Assembly (NCBI GenBank): GCA_013812565.1
Contig: JACCTF010000056.1
Span: forward strand, 1 to 18,057
From: Pyrinomonadaceae bacterium
GTDB taxonomy: Bacteria > Acidobacteriota > Blastocatellia > Pyrinomonadales > Pyrinomonadaceae
Reading direction: 5' to 3'
Length of the DNA: 18,057 bases
Position 1 is the first letter of the stretch. Each line of letters begins with the position of its first letter. Below, piece by piece: positions 13,508 through 18,057 of the stretch. Made by a program: the position numbers and the translations under genes. The notes under the pieces are model-generated. The model ran no database searches and was not told where the DNA came from. It saw only the letters and a program-made list of their open reading frames with translations.

Positions 13508-14155
13508 ATGTTCAGAATGGGAAGAAATCCGAAGAGTGATCAAGGGGGTGGCGAAGCCGCAACTGATTCGGCGACACCGGCGGCAGCACCGCAACCCGCT
13601 TCACCCTACAATAGTTCGCTATACAGTAACGGCAATTCGCCTTCACCAACCCATACACAGCCGACCGCAAGCCCCCGCGCAAGCACCGAGAGCGAATCAA
13701 TGGCACGTGACATCAAAGAAGGAAATTTGAGTGGTTTTGTCGGCGCGGGAACGGCGCTCACCGGCGAAGTGACCTTTAGAGCGATGCTGCGTGTCGACGG
13801 GCACTTTTCAGGACGCATCAACTCAGAGGACGGCACGCTGATCGTCAGTGCGGGCGGACAGATTGACGCTGACGTAGAAGTCGCCATCGCCCAGATCAAC
13901 GGCACGATCAACGGAGATGTCTTCGCCACCAAGCGTGTTGAGCTGGGGCGTGCCGCTCGTATTAACGGCAACATTCACACACCGGCGCTGGTCGTCGAGC
14001 AAGGTGCAGTCTTCGAAGGCATCTGCCGCATGCTACAGATCAGAGAGGCGCAGGAGAAACAGCGCGAAGAACAGACTCGTGCCGCGAGCCTCCAGGCCAT
14101 TGAAGAAGTGAATCCTGCTGCCGAGTTGGCAAGCGTCGCCGAGATTGCGAGCTAA
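13508..14155 (+). CDS. Bactofilin
   Basis: This 215-residue bactofilin-family (DUF583) protein forms nucleotide-free polymers that scaffold cell shape, wall enzymes or chromosome-associated structures. CGGAGGATC precedes the ATG closely. Residues 1-70 are a disordered Ala/Ser/Pro/Thr-rich N-tail. The beta-helix core spans about 76-178, with the turn-by-turn pattern VTFRAMLRVDGHFSGRI, GTLIVSAGGQIDADVEV, INGTINGDV, RVELGRAARINGNI and ALVVEQGAVFEGI. The C-terminal tail (180-215) is Glu/Gln/Arg-rich then Ala-rich. It is followed by a strong terminator and is a single-gene unit. Bactofilins often neighbour M23 peptidase genes, but none is seen here; the secreted coiled-coil protein at 11535-12317 is the nearest wall-related candidate. 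Confidence 0.95.
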   Translation: MFRMGRNPKSDQGGGEAATDSATPAAAPQPASPYNSSLYSNGNSPSPTHTQPTASPRASTESESMARDIKEGNLSGFVGAGTALTGEVTFRAMLRVDGHFSGRINSEDGTLIVSAGGQIDADVEVAIAQINGTINGDVFATKRVELGRAARINGNIHTPALVVEQGAVFEGICRMLQIREAQEKQREEQTRAASLQAIEEVNPAAELASVAEIAS

Positions 14156-14220
14156 AACAACCTTCAGAATATCAGTATAGATGGTGCGCAAGTTGAGAAA
14201 GCACCATTTGAAAAAACCGG

Positions 14221-14277
14221 AAGCGCAGAGAAGAACCGCGGTCAAGCATCGATCGCTCCATCTTCTCTGCGCTTTTT
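14221..14277 (+). terminator. Intrinsic terminator after the bactofilin gene
   Basis: AAGCGCAGAGAAGA (14221-14234) and TCTTCTCTGCGCTT (14261-14274) form a perfect 14-bp stem with a 26-nt loop, running into TTTTT. It lies 66 nt after the bactofilin stop. Confidence 0.85.
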
Positions 14278-14445
14278 ACTTTAAAGCAAGTGGTTCAGAT
14301 CAAAAGTCTATTACCCGCTGCCACCGTATCATTGAGCGGGTTGTAGCTCTGCCGATTCTATTCGCCGCTATCCTGAAAGCATCCCCCGTGATAAAATGCA
14401 CAACGATTTACGAACGAGGAACCTTCTCCAAAAGAAGACTGCCAT

Positions 14446-14982
14446 ATGTCACTTGAAGAACGTCGCGCGCGGGCTGCGCGTGTACAGCTAATGCCAGCCG
14501 ACAAAACCGATGCGCCGCGCGGCGTCCGCAATGATAGCGTTAAAAACTTTGCGACTGAGAATTTCGTGAACGTAAAGCCTGCGACCCCTCTCAAGGAGGC
14601 GCTCGCGTTGATGCAGCAAGATCAAGATGGTTGCATTATTGTTTGCGAAGGAGAGCGGGTTATCGGCATGCTCACCGAAAGCGATGTTTTAACGAAGATT
14701 GTAAATGCACAAGTTGGCATGCACGTTGACATGAATGCCCCGGTGGGCGCGGTTATGGCTTCAGAGGTGGCGACGCTTTCCTCTGAAGCGACGCTCGGCG
14801 ACGTTGTGCGTTTGATGAACGAACGCGGACTGCGCAACATTCCTGTAGTTGATGGAGATCGTTTGGTTAGTGCGATCTCTGTGCTGGACGTTATAACCTA
14901 CTTGGCCGAGAGCTATCCCAAAGAAACCATGAACCTGCCTCCGGTCCCAACCCAAGTTATGGAGACCCAAGAGGGCGGGTAG
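14446..14982 (+). CDS. Two-CBS-domain protein
   Basis: This 178-residue cytoplasmic protein consists of a polar, probably flexible N-terminus (1-32) and two CBS motifs, about 36-92 and 101-156, which pair into one Bateman module. Landmarks are the first-domain strand-helix [11 protein letters not shown] (72-82) with Asp80 and the second-domain [23 protein letters not shown] (128-150). Such modules usually bind adenine nucleotides (AMP, ATP, SAM) and act as energy or ligand sensors, but here no effector domain is attached, so it probably works by contact with a partner. The ATG has only a weak upstream purine stretch. It precedes korA by 88 nt with no terminator between, so it may be cotranscribed with the oxidoreductase and sense nucleotide state for it; that link is inference. 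Confidence 0.9.
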   Translation: MSLEERRARAARVQLMPADKTDAPRGVRNDSVKNFATENFVNVKPATPLKEALALMQQDQDGCIIVCEGERVIGMLTESDVLTKIVNAQVGMHVDMNAPVGAVMASEVATLSSEATLGDVVRLMNERGLRNIPVVDGDRLVSAISVLDVITYLAESYPKETMNLPPVPTQVMETQEGG

Positions 14983-15070
14983 AAGCGCGGATCAACGCAT
15001 CAACTGTCGCCGCTCCTTCATCAAAGGCTCTTTCAAAGCCTTCACTAAAGAAAGCCCCGAACAAATAGTT

Positions 15071-16936
15071 ATGAGCACCCTTATTGAAACTTCAGCAGCC
15101 GAGAAGGAAGCGCGGCAGTTTGAGGAGGTTGAGACCGTCACCATACGCTTCGCCGGAGATTCCGGCGACGGTATGCAGTTGACCGGTTCGCAGTTTACAA
15201 ATACGTCGGCCATGATCGGCAATGACATCTCGACTTTACCGGACTTCCCCGCAGAGATACGCGCCCCCGCCGGGAGTCTGCCTGGCGTGTCAGGTTTTCA
15301 GTTAAACTTTTCAAGCCATGAAATTCGCACGCCCGGCGATCAACCCAGCGTGCTGGTGGCAATGAACCCGGCGGCGCTCAAAGTCAACCTTCCTGATTTA
15401 GAGGAAGGCGGCACACTGATTATCAACACAGATGAGTTTAACGAAGATAACCTCGCGAAGGCCGCTTACAAGTCCAACCCGCTTGAGGATGGCACGCTCA
15501 CCGGCTACCGCATTCACAAAATTCCGATCACGACGCTCAACTTGAACGCGCTCAAAACTGAGGTCAAGCTGACGCGCAAAGAGATGGATCGTTGCAAAAA
15601 CTTCTACGCGCTCGGCGTGCTCTATTGGCTTTATGATCGCTCCGTTGAGCCGACGCTGAAGTGGATTGAGGAGAAGTTCAGCAAAAACCCGGAAGTCGCC
15701 CGCGCCAATGAGATTGCACTACGGACTGGTTACAACTACGCTGATACAACGGAAGTTTTCACCACGCATTACCGTGTACGCAAAGCCGACATCGCGCCGG
15801 GCAAATACCGCAAGATCACCGGCAACGAAGCGACCGCGATGGGCTTTGTCATCGCCGCGCAACTTGCCGGGCGCTCGCTCTTCTACGGCTCGTATCCGAT
15901 CACGCCTGCCTCTGACATCCTGCATGAACTCTCTCGTTTGAAAAACTTCGGCATCAAAACTTTTCAAGCCGAAGATGAAATCGCCGCCGTCTGCGCCGCC
16001 ATCGGCGCGAGCTTTACCGGCCACATCGGACTGACGGGCACTTCCGGCCCAGGCGTCGCGCTCAAACAAGAAGCGATTGGTCTCGCTGTGATGACCGAGC
16101 TTCCGCTGGTTATCATCAATGTGCAGCGCGGCGGGCCATCAACCGGACTTCCGACGAAGACTGAGCAGGCCGATCTTTTTCAAGCCGTGTGGGGACGAAA
16201 CGGCGAGTGCCCCGTCGTGGTCATTGCTCCCGCGACTCCCGGCGATTGTTTCCACATGGCGATCCAGGCCGTGCAGTTCGCGTTCAAGTACATGACGCCG
16301 GTCTTCTTTCTCTCCGATGGCTACTTAGCAAACGGGGCTGAGCCGTGGTTGATCCCTGATGTCAGCAGCTTGCCGAAGATCGAGATCAAATTTGCCGCCG
16401 ACCCGGAGAGCTTCCTGCCATACCTGCGCGATGTCGAAACGCTGGCGCGCCCTTATGCGATTCCGGGGACGCCTGGACTTGAACATCGCATCGGCGGCAT
16501 TGAGAAGCAGCACCAAACCGGCAACGTCTCTTACGATCCCGATAACCACGAGTTTATGGTGCGGATGCGACAGGCGAAAGTAGACCGTGTGGCGAATGAT
16601 ATTCCGCCACTTGAAATCTTTGGTGTTGAGACCGGCAAGGTGCTCGTGCTCGGTTGGGGATCAACCTATGGCGCGATCACATCAGCGGTCGAACAACTTC
16701 AGCGCGCAGGTCACAGCGTCGCGAGCGCGCACCTGCGCCATCTCAATCCGTTCCCGAAGAATTTAGGCGAAGTGCTTCGCGGCTTCGACCGGGTGATTGT
16801 GCCCGAGATGAACCTGGGTCAACTCTGCACCATGATCCGCGCGAAGTATTTAGTTGATGCCGTCGCGTTCTCAAAGGTCAAGGGGCAACCATTTCAGATT
16901 CGCGAGATCGTTCGTAAAGTCGAAGAGTATTTGTGA
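15071..16936 (+). CDS. korA: 2-oxoacid:ferredoxin oxidoreductase, fused gamma-alpha subunit
   Basis: This 621-residue subunit works with the beta subunit (next gene) to oxidise a 2-oxoacid, most likely 2-oxoglutarate, with CoA, giving succinyl-CoA, CO2 and reduced ferredoxin. The N-terminal gamma domain (about 20-215) has [13 protein letters not shown] (27-39). The alpha pyrimidine-binding domain (about 245-480) has the hallmark YPITPASD (275-282), GTSGPG (323-328) and [19 protein letters not shown] (351-369) with a substrate/CoA-side Arg353. A C-terminal transketolase-like domain follows (about 515-620, [13 protein letters not shown]). The length matches KorA-type fused subunits. The ribosome binding site is weak. 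Substrate choice between 2-oxoglutarate and other 2-oxoacids cannot be fixed from sequence alone. It could drive the oxidative TCA cycle with ferredoxin. Confidence 0.93.
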   Translation: MSTLIETSAAEKEARQFEEVETVTIRFAGDSGDGMQLTGSQFTNTSAMIGNDISTLPDFPAEIRAPAGSLPGVSGFQLNFSSHEIRTPGDQPSVLVAMNPAALKVNLPDLEEGGTLIINTDEFNEDNLAKAAYKSNPLEDGTLTGYRIHKIPITTLNLNALKTEVKLTRKEMDRCKNFYALGVLYWLYDRSVEPTLKWIEEKFSKNPEVARANEIALRTGYNYADTTEVFTTHYRVRKADIAPGKYRKITGNEATAMGFVIAAQLAGRSLFYGSYPITPASDILHELSRLKNFGIKTFQAEDEIAAVCAAIGASFTGHIGLTGTSGPGVALKQEAIGLAVMTELPLVIINVQRGGPSTGLPTKTEQADLFQAVWGRNGECPVVVIAPATPGDCFHMAIQAVQFAFKYMTPVFFLSDGYLANGAEPWLIPDVSSLPKIEIKFAADPESFLPYLRDVETLARPYAIPGTPGLEHRIGGIEKQHQTGNVSYDPDNHEFMVRMRQAKVDRVANDIPPLEIFGVETGKVLVLGWGSTYGAITSAVEQLQRAGHSVASAHLRHLNPFPKNLGEVLRGFDRVIVPEMNLGQLCTMIRAKYLVDAVAFSKVKGQPFQIREIVRKVEEYL

Positions 16937-17099
16937 GCAGTCGAAGGCGGTGAGGTCTTTCGTCGTGGCGAAGCCGCCAACGCTGAACCCGCTGTGCCGG
17001 GATGGACGATGCCGGTTGATGATCTATTTGTATGATTTCGTATGCTGTTCTTAAAAACAGCAACTCAGCGGGCACACAGTAATATCTTTCAGGAGCAGA
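16937..17099 (+). promoter_or_regulatory. korA-korB spacer with a small hairpin and korB ribosome binding site
   Basis: This 163-nt gap is longer than is usual inside an operon. It contains a 7-bp hairpin TGCTGTT-cttaaa-AACAGCA (17043-17062) without a U-run, then AGGAG (17091-17095) 4 nt before the korB start. No strong promoter is evident. The hairpin may protect a processed korB message or modulate the subunit ratio. Confidence 0.4.
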
Positions 17100-18057
17100 A
17101 TGAACACAAACGGAACAAACGGCAACGCACATTTGAAGGACAACGCGGAGGCAGCCGCGTCACCTGAACCTTACGCCGGTTCAATGGCGGCTCGCGAGGT
17201 TGCGCCGCCGCCCGCCAAACTAACCAGGCAGGATTTCATCTCCGGCCAGGAGGTGCGCTGGTGTCCGGGATGCGGTGACTACTCGGTTTTGAATAACGTG
17301 CAGCGCGTCATGCCCGAACTCGGCGTTCCGCGCGAGAAGATCGTCTTTGTTTCAGGCATCGGATGCTCGTCTCGCTTTCCCTACTACATGAACACCTATG
17401 GCTTCCACACGATTCACGGACGCGCACCGGCCGTTGCCACCGGCATCAAGGCTGCGAATCCTGATCTCTCCGTGTGGGTTATCACCGGCGATGGCGATGC
17501 GCTCTCAATCGGCGGCAACCACTTTATGCACGCCATTCGCCGCAACTTAGACATCAACTACATTCTCTTTAACAACCGCATCTATGGTTTGACGAAAGGT
17601 CAGTACAGCCCCACTTCTGAACTCGGCAAGCGCACCAAATCGACGCCGATGGGCACGATTGATCATCCGATCAATCCGCTCTCAATCGCGCTTGCCAGCG
17701 AAGCGACCTTCGTCGCACGTTCGCTTGATATAGATGTCAAACACTTAAGCGCCACGATTGAGGCGGCAGCTCATCACAAAGGTGTCTCCTTCATCGAGGT
17801 TTATCAGAACTGCAACATCTTCAACGATGGCGCGTTTGTCTCTTTCACCGAGAAGAGCGTGCGCACCGATCACATGATCTATCTAGAGCACGGCAAACCG
17901 ATGATCTTTGGCAAAGATAGAAATCAAGGCATCCGGTTAAACGGTTCTCAATTGGAAGTCGTCCGCCTTGGTGAAAATGGCATCACCGAAGACGATCTTC
18001 TCGTGCATGACATTCACCGCCCCGACCCATCGCTCGCCTTTATGATCGCGCGTATGG
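17100..18057 (+). CDS. korB: 2-oxoacid:ferredoxin oxidoreductase beta subunit (runs off right edge)
   Basis: The first 319 codons are in the window and remain open at the edge. The ATG follows AGGAG by 4 nt. After an extended polar N-terminus (1-40) the family core begins. WCPGCGDY (54-61) supplies Cys55 and Cys58, and GIGCSSR (86-92) supplies Cys89, with Cys238 (YQNC) as the likely fourth 4Fe-4S ligand. Thiamine diphosphate and Mg bind at GDGDALSIGGN (130-140) through to NN (158-159). These place electron transfer to ferredoxin and decarboxylation in this subunit, which pairs with KorA. Usual KorB proteins are about 280-350 residues, so the end is probably just outside the window. The long N-tail is unusual compared with short archaeal versions. 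Confidence 0.93.
   Translation, partial: MNTNGTNGNAHLKDNAEAAASPEPYAGSMAAREVAPPPAKLTRQDFISGQEVRWCPGCGDYSVLNNVQRVMPELGVPREKIVFVSGIGCSSRFPYYMNTYGFHTIHGRAPAVATGIKAANPDLSVWVITGDGDALSIGGNHFMHAIRRNLDINYILFNNRIYGLTKGQYSPTSELGKRTKSTPMGTIDHPINPLSIALASEATFVARSLDIDVKHLSATIEAAAHHKGVSFIEVYQNCNIFNDGAFVSFTEKSVRTDHMIYLEHGKPMIFGKDRNQGIRLNGSQLEVVRLGENGITEDDLLVHDIHRPDPSLAFMIARM

Overview
The window (about 18 kb, roughly 50-55% GC) looks like a chromosomal segment of a free-living Gram-negative-type bacterium. I infer Acidobacteriota, possibly Blastocatellia. The grounds are general: the mix of genes (a fused gamma-alpha 2-oxoacid:ferredoxin oxidoreductase subunit, a bactofilin, a FAS1 secreted protein, a Tat-exported aldo/keto reductase), many short intergenic inverted repeats, and a TPR-like protein beside a tiny secreted protein. 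This assignment rests on no marker gene. I saw no rRNA, tRNA, CRISPR array, transposase or phage gene.

Left end (1-1939): a leftward gene for a TPR-like helical protein runs off the window. It is transcribed divergently from a 75-residue secreted protein carrying three copies of Gly-Asp-Ile-Ser-Gly-Asp. The 240-bp gap between them holds two overlapping, oppositely directed sigma70-like promoters embedded in nested TAAACAT/GTTTAC inverted repeats. Behind the small gene lies 1.2 kb with no convincing protein gene but several perfect hairpins, including one element of about 100 nt that folds as a closed multi-branch structure. This is the part of the window most likely to hold an undescribed system.

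Middle (1940-8836): a Tat-exported aldo/keto reductase; an MFS transporter of the monocarboxylate type (leftward); then a rightward catabolic-looking trio of a Gfo/Idh/MocA dehydrogenase, a DUF993 protein of the DHDPS-like TIM-barrel type and a sugar-phosphate isomerase/epimerase-like TIM barrel. The transporter and trio are divergent and probably serve uptake and breakdown of one unknown sugar, polyol or glycoside. A TPR lipoprotein follows.

Right (8837-18057): metK (leftward) sits behind a SAM-I/SAM-IV-type riboswitch and an intrinsic terminator, with an alternative pairing that could act as the antiterminator. Then come a secreted FAS1 protein, a secreted coiled-coil protein with a possible metallopeptidase-like C-terminus, a dienelactone-hydrolase-family enzyme, a bactofilin, a two-CBS-domain protein, and the two subunits of 2-oxoacid (probably 2-oxoglutarate):ferredoxin oxidoreductase, korA complete and korB running off the right edge. 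Intrinsic terminators separate most transcription units.
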